64,000 nt of DNA from Larus michahellis (GCF_964199755.1 NC_133897.1:113965579-114029578); one strand, 5' to 3'. Positions 42,101 to 53,129 are shown, counted from the stretch's first letter. Notes: generated by a model not told the origin, from the letters alone. Translations and numbers: made by a program.

Positions 42101-45100
42101 CAGGCTAGATATATGTCAAATAAGGCAGTAAGTACAGCAGCACTTATGAAATGTGTGTACGGTAAGATTATTAGTTAAGGATTTTCAAAATTTTATACAA
42201 AGTACATTGTTTTTGTTAATAGCACATGAACTTTAGATTAAAAACATGCTTCACGCAAATGAGAACATCTACTACAACAAGGACTCAACTGAAACTATGC
42301 CTTTTCCAGGGAAAATAAAGGGCTAGTAGAATAGAAGTGATTTTTAAAAGTATATTAAACACACAGCTAAGCAAACTGTCTGCACTCCTTTCAAAAATAA
42401 ACAGCCTTAAAAGAAAGAGAACAGACACTCAAAATAGACGTGCACTAATGAAGTTCTAGATAAGGGCAAGTCAGCGAGGATGACGTATCTTGTCACTGAA
42501 CCAAACTTGAGACTGAAATCCAATAAAAATGAAGTCGAGCCCAGAACAGATTATAATATATTAATTTCTCCACCCAAACAGGAACCAAATTATCTACTAA
42601 AGCACAAACTGAAACACACACAACTGTGTGTACCCTCTCCCTTTAAAGATAAAAGAATTTAGCTTCTTTTAGATTTTAGAAATAAAAAAAATAGTGAAGA
42701 AACGTCTTTCTATGCATTTTTCATTGGGTTTTGGGGGTGTTTGGGTTTTAGGTTTTTTTGATTTTTTTATTCCCCCCCCCCCCCCCCGAAGTGGCAGAAA
42801 AAGGAAGTGGAAACTGTTTTGCTTAATGCACCCAGAGTGACCTTTCAGAGGCCAAGATTTCCTGATAATGAAGTTAAAGGAGGAGCTGGGAAAACAGACG
42901 CAAATAGAGCACAAAAAATCCCCTCCAACTAAAATCAATTCCAATAGATTAAATTTTCAGAGGCCTATTAGAGATTTGCATCAAAGCAATTCAATCAGCG
43001 AAAAATAATCAGACCACGTTTAAAGAAACACAATCAGTTTAAAAATTCAGAGGTTGCATACTAACTAACCATTAGAACAGACACATAACTCAAAGACTAT
43101 GACAGTTTATTTAATTTGGACATCCAACAGCATTATACAAATTTTCTTACTTCTGCTACAATTGATGACTGAGGTCACATTCTTCTTGAGGTAAGAACCA
43201 TCTTTGTCAGTCCTGGTCTGTAACTAAATACAATACCTACACCTATCCAGAAACTCCTGAAGTCAATGAAAAGATGCTCAATAGCTTTGATACTGATTTC
43301 TACCATCTTGCAAGCAACAACAAAAGGTACACAGTGAGGGAGAGGGGAAGGCTAGCAAAACTGTTTCAAGAAAAAAAACCAAAAAACAAAACCAAACCCA
43401 CTGTATTTTATTTTAACTGAAGCTGTAGGACATGCAGTTAATTTTAAAACACACTAAAGCAGAAATACCTCTTTCAAACTGCATAGTAAAGATTTTAAAA
43501 AGATATTTGGAAGCACTAAGTGTTAGTCAGATATGAGCCAGTTTGGGGATTATTTTAGAGGCAGGTAAAGGACGTTGTCCGTAAAGCTTCAGCGTGTAAT
43601 TCTAGAACGATTAACACGCAGACATTTGAGACTGCTCGCCTAAAATAAAAGTGTACCCGTATCTCAACTGGCAACTGTGCTACAGACCAGAATGAAACAG
43701 ATACACCAGCAAGAGAAATAAAACAAAATAAAATTTGGTAATATATAATGCAGTGAATAAATTTTGAAGGTGTAATTATAATGAGTTTTTAGGAGACTGT
43801 CAGGGATTTTTGAATGTCTGATATACAGCTTCTAAAAACCTCACATACTTGGTACTTCCAAACTCAATGAGAATGGAGGAAATTATCATTTCTTTACATT
43901 TTCGTGGACATTACAATTCTAAAGCCTTTCACAAAATGTAGTCTTTTGACACTATTTATGGCACTAAGTTCAAAGCATGCACCAAAATTCTGATAAAGAG
44001 AATGAGATGGAAGGGGAGCATAGAAGGAATGATATTCTCTGTGCCTTCTTGAACAAGACTTATTTTCAAAACTTCTGATTATAGACCAGGAAAACAAAGT
44101 GAGCTACTGGTCTACAACTACCTGACCTGAAAGGAAAACTGAATGTGAAGAAAAGTTAAATTTGTTTCATGAAGAGCACTACCCAGATTTTAAAAAGGCA
44201 GAATCTATTTCAAAATGAAACTGAATTTAGCATTTTGTTTTGGCTATCAAGTTTCCCACTCATTTGGATATCAGAAGAAATAAGTTGTAAAAGTGTCACT
44301 ATATGCTGTTAAATAGTTGCAATCTTAACAGGGAATATTAATCCTCTTTCTTGTTTAAGGACAGTCTAGTGAAAACAGTTTACAAAGACTTCAGAATTTT
44401 TATGATGAAAGGCACTCTAAAAAGCCCATGTCTTCCACTTTATGGTTTAGCTAAAACCACAATTATTTTGCATTGCGCATGCACTATGTTTTCATAAAAC
44501 AAACATTTAAGCTCACAACTCCCAGAAAAACGTAAGAAAGCCCATAACTGAGAATCATATGGCCCTACGTGGCTTTTTTTTCTGTTGTTCCTGACACGCT
44601 CAGCTGTTCACAGCAGAGACTGAGTTTGACAGCTGCATTCCACTCTCCTTGCAAACTAAACTCCACAGTCAACGCCATTCAAGTGGCCTCTTCATTTTGC
44701 CTGCTGTTTTACTTGCATATTCTTGTATGTGTACTGACTAGGGACTACAAGGTACTCTGACAGTTCTGTAGTGTTGATATAATCCAGTACCTGAATATTT
44801 CTATCAGCTGAAATTAGCATCCAGTTTACAAATGAAGAAAACAATGTCAATTTCAAATTTGCTCTTCTTCACAACCTCTTGGTAATTAAAAACCCCATAC
44901 CTCCCCAAAACCCGACTCCTGAACCCTGATTATTTATCCCGTCAACCTACAACATTCTCCTATTTTAAAACACAGTTTTCTCACCTTATGAGGTCTCAAA
45001 CAATTACGCATGGAAAATAATTGCTGACTACACCCAATGCTGTAAAATATGCTTAGCTGACACATCTGAGGCAAATAATGACTGGCCAGGTGCTTTCAGT

Positions 45101-48100
45101 TGCTGTAGTCCCTAGTGTCAATTACAAGTGACAACATTGCTCCTAAAGGTGAAAGGCAGCTGGCAGGGAACACAGGCTTCTGTTCCCTTCCGAAACTTAT
45201 GGTTACACAACTGAAGACAAACAAGACAGGTTCATACACGCTCCCTAATTATCTTAAGGTTTTGTGTAAGGCAAAATTGTTTTCTGTGCGAGCTTCCAGC
45301 CTCCTGCTCTCCTCTATTTATAGTTTGCCAAGTAATTGCAGCACACCACTGATGAGATGTTTTGTTTGTTTTATTTAGGTTATTCTGCACTAGCCAAAAA
45401 GCCAATATATGAGAACAGACAGGTATTAACACCCTGGACATGCGAAGAAGGCTCAATTCTCACAGAAATACTTATCACTGATCAGAACATTCCTCCTGTT
45501 TTGTACAACAGCAAAAATTTCTCAGTCCAAGTACAGAGCTGATTTTGTGTATAAAGTAAGGACATCTTACTGCTACTTTGTCATGATGTGGTAAAGCAAG
45601 AGACATCTATCTCTACCCTTTCTTCCCTCTCCCCACCCCAGCTAAGTTTTCAGTGACATTGTATGGAAGGGGAAAAAAAAAATCTGTAAAGAAAAATTAA
45701 ACTGCACTATATTTCTTAGAAAGAGCCCACAGGAACATACAACAAGCATAGCAAAAAGAGATATGTTTCTCTAGTTGATGCAGCATGTTTTTCTAAAAGT
45801 TTTAGGTAGATTGTTCTTCATCTCAGATTACACGAAGTTACTAAACTTGTTTTTATTATAATTTACTTATTTTATTATTTACTTATTTTTCAAATGGTTA
45901 GTAACCATATACCATGTTTACAGTGCTTGTGAGAATAAATACTGACTGGGTAACTACAAAACTGAGGACCAATTTAACAGACAGTTCTGAAAAAAATGAC
46001 CAATTGATACTTCTAAAATGAATATGCTGATAATTGTAAGTGAATATAATTATGCTATATGGCAACCTTATAGGAATGAAACTTAACATTTATGTTGTTA
46101 GTCCACAATTTTAAGGATAAAGAGAATGAAGAAAGGGTCTAAATTGTGACAGAAACCCCAAACGTATGTATACGCATATATATAATTATAAATGTGTATA
46201 TATTTATATACCATATATATGTGTATACATATTAGAACCAGAAGCTGTCTTAAGATTGCTCTGATAAAAGACAAACCTAAAGTTTTCACCATTACTACTG
46301 TTTATTTGATGGACGTTAGGCATTTTGCATGGACATCAGTATTTTAAAAGGAACTGCTTTGGAAGTAAAAGCTGCAGAGCTCTGCAAATCTAATGAGTTC
46401 CCAACTTACACACCATTTCACACTAACATCAAAGTAAGGTGAAGCAAGGTCAAAGAGCATTTTTGTGAAGTCAAAGCCATCTTACACTGCAATGCATTTG
46501 CATGCCACTGATCTGGATCCTACAGGCTACAATTAGTCCAAAACAGATCACAGGTCACAAGATTCCCATCCTGACCCACAACAAACCTTCCCATTACGAC
46601 CTTAGCCAAGTAGCTCTACTTACGATTTTGCTTGCAAACCAGGACGGAAGGAAGCTTTAGCTTTTACTACAAGCAGTACTGTAGTAGCCAGCAATGAGCC
46701 TGCGTGGGACACCCAAACCGCTCTTGATATTATCAAGGGCAAGGCCTCTTTCCTGGGATGCTTTCAGACCTGGTGGAAAAGAGCTGAAGGATAAGACTAG
46801 GCCTCAGAAACTCTCCATACTAAGCCAGCAAGTAAAAGAAAAGCCGAGGAGCTCAGCTTGACTTGAGGGTGCAGGAGAGCCAGCCGCCTGAGAGGCGAGT
46901 CAGTGCAGGGCCTCAGGTTTGGGTGAGCAGGAACCTCAGGTTCAGAGATTAAAACACAGAGAAGCATAACGCCTGTGGCAAAATTAGATGGACAGGAAAT
47001 ACTGCTGCGTATAGGAATTTTGTAGATCTGCCATGGAAGAAAAACAGCAGAGAGATTGGGAATGAGCTAAAATTTGGTGGATGCAGGGACGATAGACAAC
47101 CGTGAGACTAAGCAGTAGTTGTACAGACACTGGGAAGAGGCCTTTGACTATTAAATAAAGGGACTCTGATGAAAAAGAGTATGAGATAGCACCATTTAAA
47201 AAAAAAAATAATATATATATACAAATTATAATATGACCACTATGGAGATCTGAACTAAGATGTGTTTCTTTCGGGATAAGAACTATTTGGGGGGAGCAGA
47301 GAAGGATGGGGGAAGAAGCAAAGGCAAACACTCTTCCATCACCACCCATCTTTGAACCTTCTCACAAACGTGGCAATGAGTATTTACCTGCTGCCTTTGG
47401 AAAGATCACCTTTTTTCGTGACGGATTTGGTATACTGGTTTTTAATTACCAAGAGTCTGAAAAACCTCCAAGTGAAACTTTTGGATTCTGTTCCTGCGTG
47501 AATAATGCAGGTACATGGGGTAACAAATCATAAACAGAGATTTTTATTTTAAAATAAAAAGTATATATATATTATGTCTGTTGACAGAGCTAATATGATG
47601 CTGATATCACCCTCACATACGCATTCCTCCATTATAGAAAAGAAGTTACTTTAACTACTTTGGATTTAATACTGGCAAGAAAAGAGTAATTTTACATCAT
47701 CACAGGTACAGAGGAACACTTCTAAAAACAATTTCTTTGCCCAAACAAGTAATAAAAATAAGTTATAACCTAATAGTAAGAACAAACATTCAGACCTAAC
47801 ACATAAAATTGTAAACAACAACATCTATTTCTCATCTGACAACCACATGCAAAAATCAGTAAATATTTGAGCATATTGAGTATTCTCAGTACTATGTCAA
47901 TAGCAGATTAAGTAGACACAATATTCTATGCAACTAATTTAATGCCCAAAATAAACACATCAAAAGAATTTTAGATCAACAGCACATCGTGTGCTGTTAT
48001 GAATAATGTGCTGAAATCTGCCAAGCTATTTTTGAACACTTTCAAAGAACTTCAGTATTTTGAGATGGGACTGAAGACATGTTCATGATTTTATTATAGA

Positions 48101-51001
48101 ATTTACTTTACCAATCTGGCAATGTAGTCTTCTTAAATTAGCATTAAAATACCGTATCTTTCTAAATTGAATCCACACCTCCCCTTTTCAGCAGAAACGC
48201 TCCACATTTCAGTGACATGGTGTTATTATCCTAAACAGCTCTTAGGGCCAGAAGACAGCCAAAGCTTCGGACATTTGCAATTCTTCCACTATTGGAGAAG
48301 ACCTCCAAGTAGCCTGTACACTCTCATACAAAAGGTTACGGTGTTAAATGTTGTTCTGTTTTGCCTGTACTTCTACTAGTTTAGTATAAAAACATAAACA
48401 TAAGGTTGACACCATCAATATCAACATAAGGGAGTAAATATGTATTCTAGCATTCCATTTAAAATACAGCTTCGTTAATAAGAGGTAGATACAACAAATT
48501 TTCATCGTTCTTTTGGCTACATAGTTTTTTCAAATTTAATCTCAAGGTATATTCAGTTTGCATAACCTTCTCTGAAATTGTATCAGTCACAGGGTTTTCA
48601 ACAATGTTTCAAAACACATTCTCCACTCCTAATTCTTGAAAACCACTACAGTAAGTGGTGACAAAGAAAGAGCTTTATGATTTCAACTGCGTATCAAAGT
48701 CTGACCTCAGGTCATTTTGGAGTGTGGGTTATTTTCAACCTACATGAAATGTAAATAGCAGAGGTTACTTTTTCTTATGCTACGGTGCAAAAAAAGCAAG
48801 GTGCAAGCTGACTGTGAAAAGCTCCTTCATTTAGCAGTCAAAAGATCCGGGGGAATCTCAACAGCTCTCAAGTTTAGTCGGAGGACCTTGAAAGAATGCC
48901 ATTACTGTCAAGTCTTTCTACATGCATTTTGGCACGAGTCAATTTCCCTATGCTGCTTTATGTTGGCACACTTTGTACATCAAACATTACGTAATCTTCT
49001 GTCTAGCAGCATACCACCATTTATTTCCTGTTTCTTTTTTAAAATAAGGAAGCTTCCCTGCTTCAATCACTGTCTCAGTCATCTAGCAAATCAGTTTTGC
49101 TTACAAGGCACCAGACTGGAAGTCTGGACCGGGGTCTAGAGTACCTCCTCTCACTTCTCAAGATTCACATCAGGAAACATGCTACTTACAGACAGCAGCC
49201 CAGCCTTGAAGGAACCCTCAATGTAGGTCAACCCAAAGAAGATGCACGTGAGTTCAAAACAATATATAGACTTGGAGAATTTAGAAAGAATACATTCCAC
49301 TGTCAGTTCTACTTTCTCACCTGTACCATATGTTTAATTAAATCTGTCCATCCACCGAAGCCATCAGCATTTCTTCATTACAATACGTTATTTGAGGATT
49401 AATCCCTCTGATATGCTACCACTGCCTAGCTTCTACAACGTTAAGTTACTAACTTCAAAACAAAAATATATCGATGCTAACAGTGCTAATCTGCACTACC
49501 AGATTTGTATTTTTAGAGGACCTAGGAAAGAATGAAAACAACTGATAAAATACACATTAAAAGTAAAGTAGGAGTCACTGTATATTATTTTGTCACAGGC
49601 AGATAGTTCTTGATAGGAATAATTCAGCTTCTAAAAGGCTTTCCATCAGATGCTATAAGTTTACTCACATTCCAAGCTACAATTAAGCCAAGCACACATA
49701 TTTTCCAATGACACAGACTTAACAACTGCCTTGCAGCAAGACACAGGAGTTCAACTCCAAGGACAGGACTCTAATAACAACGCGGACTAACTAGCTTGTT
49801 TTCCTCCCTTTACACATTTGTGTATTAAAAGACAACAGGCATTAAACTACCTCCAAGACTCGTAGAGATGACTACACCATGAATAAGACAGCACACTACA
49901 GAACCAGGAGGTTGCTCTCCTTCAGTTAGCTGTGTGAGGAGCAAAACCCACAGCATGCTCAAGAGGTACTACTCTTCAAGAAACAAAACATTTAACTCTG
50001 TCAGATCTAACATCATGGAGGGTTTCTTGATGAAGGCGTAACAGCAACCTGGAGTTAATCAGACTATGGGCTGGAAGAGTATCTGAAGTCCCATCGACTA
50101 TTTTGAACACACACTGCAACTTTTAACAACTCCCAAAACACTTCTGTTTCCCTACAGGAAACATCTCAGACTTGTGCGCAATAACCTGCTTTACCAACCA
50201 TCCGTAATTTTTATTTTTTTAATTTTTAAACTGTGCTTTTTTGTTTGCCGTTAGCGAGGCTGAAACAGGATACCCCCAAAACCTTCTCAAAACTTGCCAA
50301 GATAACCAGGCAGGCCCTCCGCGACCTTTCCCACCCAGAGCGACCTGGGCGGCCTGACACCAAGGGCTCCCCCGCCACAAACCCCCGCGGGCTTCCCCAC
50401 GGCGGGGCGGCACACGGCCGAGCAACCCACCCGCGGGAAGGGGCCGGGGACCAGCCTGAAAGGGACGAGGGCTGTGAGGCCTCTGAGGGGGACAATCTCG
50501 GGACGGCATGTGGCGACGGAGGGGGGGGGGCGGGCACACTTGGGGGAAGACGGCAGGACGGGGTCCAGGGGAGGAGGCCGCCACACCGAGCCCGGTCTTT
50601 CCCCGGCCGGGCCCAGTGGCAGGGTGGGCAGGGCGAGCAGCGGGGCGAGGACAACTCCCCCCCTCCCCCGGGTCGGATCGGGTCGGGTCGGGTCGGGTCG
50701 GGTCGGGTCGGGTCGGGACGGGACGGGTCGCGGCGCGGCCCGCCGGGCTCCCCTTACCCACGGTGGACTTGCAGGCCTCGCAGAAGGTGTCGTCGGTGAA
50801 GCGCTCCATCAGGCTGGTCTTGCCCACCCCCCGCGACCCGATGATGATCACCTGCAGCTTGAAGTCGGCCGGCCGCGGCGGCTGCTTCCTGCGGCGGGAC
50901 TGGCCCCCAGAGAGCGCCGGCGACCCCCCCGCCGAGCCCGCCCCGAGGTCCAGCCCGCCGCCCCCCAACCTGCGCTGCGGCAGCCCCGAGCCCGGCTCCA
51001 T
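26990..51001 (-). CDS. RAB12: RAB12, Rab-family small GTPase (six coding exons, 250 aa)
   Basis: Joining exons 50758-51001, 37217-37277, 29325-29463, 28698-28787, 27613-27717 and 26990-27103 on the minus strand gives an uninterrupted 250-residue frame ending in a stop at 26990-26992. A Gly/Pro/Arg-rich N-terminal tail (about residues 1-45) precedes the G domain. The motifs read are: P-loop G55-x4-G60-K61-T62; switch I Thr T80 followed by GVDF; W102-DTAGQE (103-108); N161-K-L-D164; E190-A-S-A-K194; and a C-terminal Cys249-Cys250 for geranylgeranylation. Known of the family: RAB12 cycles between GTP and GDP on recycling-endosome and lysosome membranes, directs transferrin-receptor degradation and is a LRRK2 substrate. 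S112 is the position matching the human phosphosite near residue 106. Length is close to the human protein (about 244 aa), the extra residues being in the N-terminal tail. No frameshift or missing catalytic residue was seen. The gene call is near certain; UTR ends are not resolved. Confidence 0.97.
27104..28697 (-). other. RAB12: RAB12 introns 5 and 4
   Basis: Intron 5 (27104-27612) and intron 4 (27718-28697) are short, AT-rich and flank exon 5. I saw no interspersed repeat, RNA gene or additional exon in either. Intron 5 begins with a weak GTACAA donor. Confidence 0.85.
27613..27717 (-). CDS. RAB12: RAB12 coding exon 5 (EASAK motif)
   Basis: Thirty-five codons, residues F179-K213, phase 0 at both ends. 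It includes C189-E-A-S-A-K194, the last guanine-contact loop, followed by the C-terminal helix ([15 protein letters not shown]). The acceptor is CTTCCATCAG. The donor AAG|GTACAA is weak at +4 to +6. Confidence 0.97.
28698..28787 (-). CDS. RAB12: RAB12 coding exon 4 (NKLD guanine-binding motif)
   Basis: Thirty codons, residues Y149-K178, with both junctions between codons. It contains the strand LLLVG followed by N161-K-L-D164, the guanine-specificity motif. The acceptor is AATTGCAG and the donor is AAG|GTAAGA. The segment [14 protein letters not shown] has Val where I recall Thr in human, a conservative site. Confidence 0.97.
28788..29324 (-). other. RAB12: RAB12 intron 3
   Basis: A 537-base AT-rich intron with donor GTAGGC at its 5' end and acceptor TTGCAG. 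Nothing further was recognised in it. Confidence 0.85.
29325..29463 (-). CDS. RAB12: RAB12 coding exon 3 (switch II, WDTAGQE)
   Basis: Completes Trp102 and encodes D103-K148, including DTAGQERF, the switch II helix SAYYRSAKG and the strand IILVYD. The acceptor follows a T-rich tract ending CTTCTTAG. The donor is AAG|GTAGGC, weaker than consensus at +4 to +6. Ser112 (in ERFNSIT) lies at the position of the LRRK2-phosphorylated serine known in mammalian RAB12. Confidence 0.96.
29464..37216 (-). other. RAB12: RAB12 intron 2
   Basis: A 7.75-kb intron with donor GTAAGT and acceptor CTTAG. It contains an antisense CR1 fragment at about 35137-35548, an unidentified coding-like minus-strand stretch at about 31865-32330, and a locally GC-richer block at about 33700-34500 with no recognised feature. 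A T/G-rich low-complexity patch lies near 29775-29825. The rest is plain AT-rich intron. Confidence 0.85.
35137..35548 (+). mobile_element. CR1 LINE 3' fragment in RAB12 intron 2 (antisense to the gene)
   Basis: Begins at GAGCGGCTGAGGGAGCTGGG and runs through the ORF2 C-terminal region (ACCTTATCGCTCTCTACAAC) to a 3' end of three octamers of the ATTCTATG type (35525-35548). It closely resembles the matching part of the copy at 54.9-55.3 kb, suggesting the same or a related subfamily. It is strongly 5'-truncated and inserted opposite to RAB12 transcription. Confidence 0.93.
37217..37277 (-). CDS. RAB12: RAB12 coding exon 2 (switch I / interswitch)
   Basis: This 61-base exon was found by looking for the missing switch I to interswitch segment. 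It finishes Gly82, encodes [19 protein letters not shown] (83-101) and gives the first two bases of Trp102. The acceptor is TTTATAG|GT and the donor is TG|GTAAGT, both on the minus strand. The phases (1 in, 2 out) fit exons 1 and 3 exactly, which is strong evidence that it is real. Confidence 0.96.
42725..42787. repeat. G/T-rich run followed by a C16 tract in RAB12 intron 1
   Basis: TTGGGTTTTGGGGGTGTTTG is followed by a second GGGTTTT unit, then T-rich sequence and sixteen consecutive C (42772-42787). Three GGG-or-longer runs plus one GG fall just short of a canonical four-tract quadruplex on one strand. The C run length is likely unreliable. Confidence 0.85.
46165..46231. repeat. AT-rich inverted repeat (20-bp arms, 27-bp spacer)
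   Basis: Arm 46165-46184 and the reverse complement of 46212-46231 agree at 18 of 20 positions. The arms have TATGTATAC followed by CATATATAT cores. The spacer is also AT-rich. It lies in RAB12 intron 1 and could fold as a hairpin in either strand's RNA or as a cruciform. Confidence 0.85.
50671..50730. repeat. (GGGTC)n pentanucleotide array beside the intron 1 donor
   Basis: Twelve five-base units of GGTCG (three variant units: one GATCG, two GGACG) fill 60 bases, starting 28 bases inside intron 1 of RAB12. The plus strand has runs of GGG separated by two-base TC spacers, matching the G3N2 pattern that can fold as a G-quadruplex. The transcript would carry the C-rich complement, because plus is the template strand. 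Confidence 0.9.
50758..51001 (-). CDS. RAB12: RAB12 coding exon 1 (start codon, N-terminal tail, P-loop)
   Basis: Encodes residues 1-81 plus the first base of Gly82. The start ATG is at 51001-50999; the protein then opens MEPGSG, comparable to the mammalian MDPGAA start. The frame stays open upstream to at least 51211 but has no in-frame ATG there, so this start is preferred. Start context is modest: C at -3, G at +4. The exon carries the basic RRRKQPPRP stretch, the first beta strand (LQVIIIG) and the P-loop. The donor is G|GTAAGG. It is embedded in the CpG island, so long overlapping open frames on the plus strand here are composition artefacts. Confidence 0.95.
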
Positions 51002-51570
51002 CAGCGACGCATGCGGCGCCGCCCTGGCGCCGCGCTCCCTCCCCGCTCCCGCCCTCCCCGCCACCGGCGCCGACGACTGCGAGGCAGGGGGAGGAGGGGG
51101 GCAGCGAGGACGAGACACAGCCGCCGCCCGGCCCGGCCCGATGGGGAACGGGAACAGCAACAGGAACGGGAACTGCGCCGCTGCCGCCACCGCCGGGAGC
51201 GGCGCGCCCAACCCGGCGCCCGGCCGCCCAGCGCCCTCTATCGCCCCGGAGCCGCGGCCCCGCGCCGCAGTGCCGGGGGCGGGGAGCGGCCGCCCGCTCC
51301 GCCCTTCCCCCGGGGCTTAGGCCGGCCGAGGGTCCCTGCGGGCGCTGCCCGCCCGTCCCTGACTGCGTGCCGACTGCAAGTGGGGAGGGAAGGAGGGCGA
51401 GCGGCCCCGCGCCTCAGGGCCCGGCCTCCGTCGCCTCAGCCCCTTGGCTGAGGTGAGTGAGGGGTGGCGGCCTCCGGCCTCGCACGGCCGGAGCCTACCC
51501 GGTCAGGCCTTGCTTCGAAGCCCAGTGCGAGCTGTCCCCACCGGGGCGCTGGGGTCTCCCTCTAAATTTA

Positions 51571-53129
51571 TCTTCGATTAGTCCGGCAGACCCCCTGCGT
51601 AGAGTGGGACGCGCCGGTCTGGTGTGGGACGGGGGTGGAATTTTCTGTCGAAGCCAACTCGAATACCTGGCACCTGGGCCTGGACCTTTTCATCCCAACC
51701 GCCTGTGCTTGTTCAAATTCCAAGCAAAGGGAAAAATGGCATTAGCAGAAGTAGTGTCATAAATCACGTGAAGGAAAATGACCAGGGTGAGCGTTGCTCG
51801 CCGTAATTTTTGAGGAAATGTCCACCTCTCCAAGCACTGAGGACCTAGAGTTCACACAATCCTAAATTTTTCAGCAGCCGCTGGCAGCAGGGTGACTTCC
51901 AGAGGTAGAAGGATTCATGCTTTTAACTGATGTTTGCAGTATACGCAGTATTCTTCTGAACATCAGAGGTGCGGGCCGCCAAAGCTAGTAGATAGTTGAG
52001 AAAATGTGGTCCCGTTTTTCTTGGTTCTCGGTACTGTTTGTAGGCTAAGGAAATTCCACAAGGGAATGTCAAATTGGGCTGTACACTTAGGAAACCGTTG
52101 CGATACAGGAATGATTTTCTCAAGAGCTAATTTTCTTGAAGAATCAAGAGACAGGTCGACAGTAAGGCTATGTTGTCAGGAACAAAAAACCAAAAAACAA
52201 ATGAACCAGTACTAGTTTAACATTTTTAACTGTCACTAATTTTCATCACCAGCAGTATTGACAGTTATTCAAAACAATCAGCAGGGTCTAAACCTTTAAA
52301 AAAAGCACCTTAACAAATCAATTCCAACACTTCTTGTGCGTTACTCTCGCCCTACCCTCTTCTTATTGATTATCTGTAATGCTATAATTAGGTAGTTGAA
52401 GGGACAATCCATCACTGAGAACGAAATAATCTGGCAAGTAAAGCAGCATAACAAGATAACCTTTCTGTTTTGAGTTGAGGTTTTTTTCCACTTAGGTCCT
52501 TCCTCTAGAATTATAATGTTCTCCAAAGTCAGGCACTTGCTGTGACCCATCTGTAACTCATAGATCTTCGAGATTGCTCGGCTCTTCCTAAATTGTGCAG
52601 ACCACTAAGTATGTTGTAGACTGTTCCCCCACGTTCATTATCGGTCATTAGAATAGCCTCAGTTTCACACACTATTTATGTCCTACCAACTCACTTTCAA
52701 ACAAGGTAATTCAGATGAATTTAGGTTGACCGCTGTGTTTCTGTACCTGCACATAGATATTCAGCAACATCAACATTCATTTTCAGTCCCTCATTAAATG
52801 AACTGAACTGTGAATACCAGGCTTCAATTGCGTGGCCTTGAGTGGTTTGCATCTCTTTTGCAGCAGAAGAGCTTTTTCCTGATTAGTCAACAGCTGTAGA
52901 GAACCCACATACATGAGGTGAATTCCTTTGGGCCTCCAGTCTGTCATGTTTAGCAGTCTGTCAAAAGCCACTGCCACTCTTCCATTTTATTCATCTCTGG
53001 CTATCTGGTGGGGCCATTTTAGCAAGCTTGCATAGATTTTTCAGATTGGCTAGTTTGTGGCATCCAAACTTTTCTTTCAGCATCTGTTTTCAGCTTTCCC
53101 ACACTGACATGTATAGTCAACTACCAAGT
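51571..53129. other. Upstream flank of RAB12, nothing recognised
   Basis: Composition falls from GC-rich to AT-rich. Short open frames on both strands have no family resemblance. A possible divergent noncoding transcript could start in the CpG island and run into this region. Confidence 0.55.

Larger units (their letters stand above)
37278..50757 (-). other. RAB12: RAB12 intron 1
   Basis: A 13.5-kb first intron with donor GTAAGG beside a (GGGTC)n array and acceptor TTATAG. No interspersed repeat was recognised over most of it. It holds low-complexity sites: a G/T-rich run followed by a 16-base C tract near 42725-42787, an AT-rich inverted repeat at 46165-46231, and short TA runs near 47210 and 47565. 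Short open frames are scattered on both strands without family resemblance. Confidence 0.85.
50310..51570. promoter_or_regulatory. CpG island spanning RAB12 exon 1 and promoter
   Basis: This is the only long, strongly GC- and CpG-rich block in an otherwise AT-rich window. It covers the start of intron 1, exon 1, the 5' UTR and the upstream promoter. A GC box (GGGGGCGGGGA, a likely Sp1-type site) lies at 51275-51285. A palindromic CGCATGCG, close to the NRF1 core, is at 51008-51015 just upstream of the start codon. No TATA box was seen, as expected for a housekeeping-type promoter. The transcription start is not defined; edges are by eye. Confidence 0.85.

Noticed and set aside
50219-50757. 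Open frame continuing from RAB12 exon 1 into intron 1
   Set aside because: It is read-through past a consensus GTAAGG donor into the pentanucleotide repeat; exon 2 at 37217-37277 supplies the real continuation.
50233-51451. Long plus-strand open frames (188, 270 and 325 codons) opposite RAB12 exon 1
   Set aside because: They lie in the CpG island where stop codons are rare, overlap each other in different frames, and are rich in Arg/Gly/Pro/Ala with no domain. They shadow exon 1 and GC-rich flanks.
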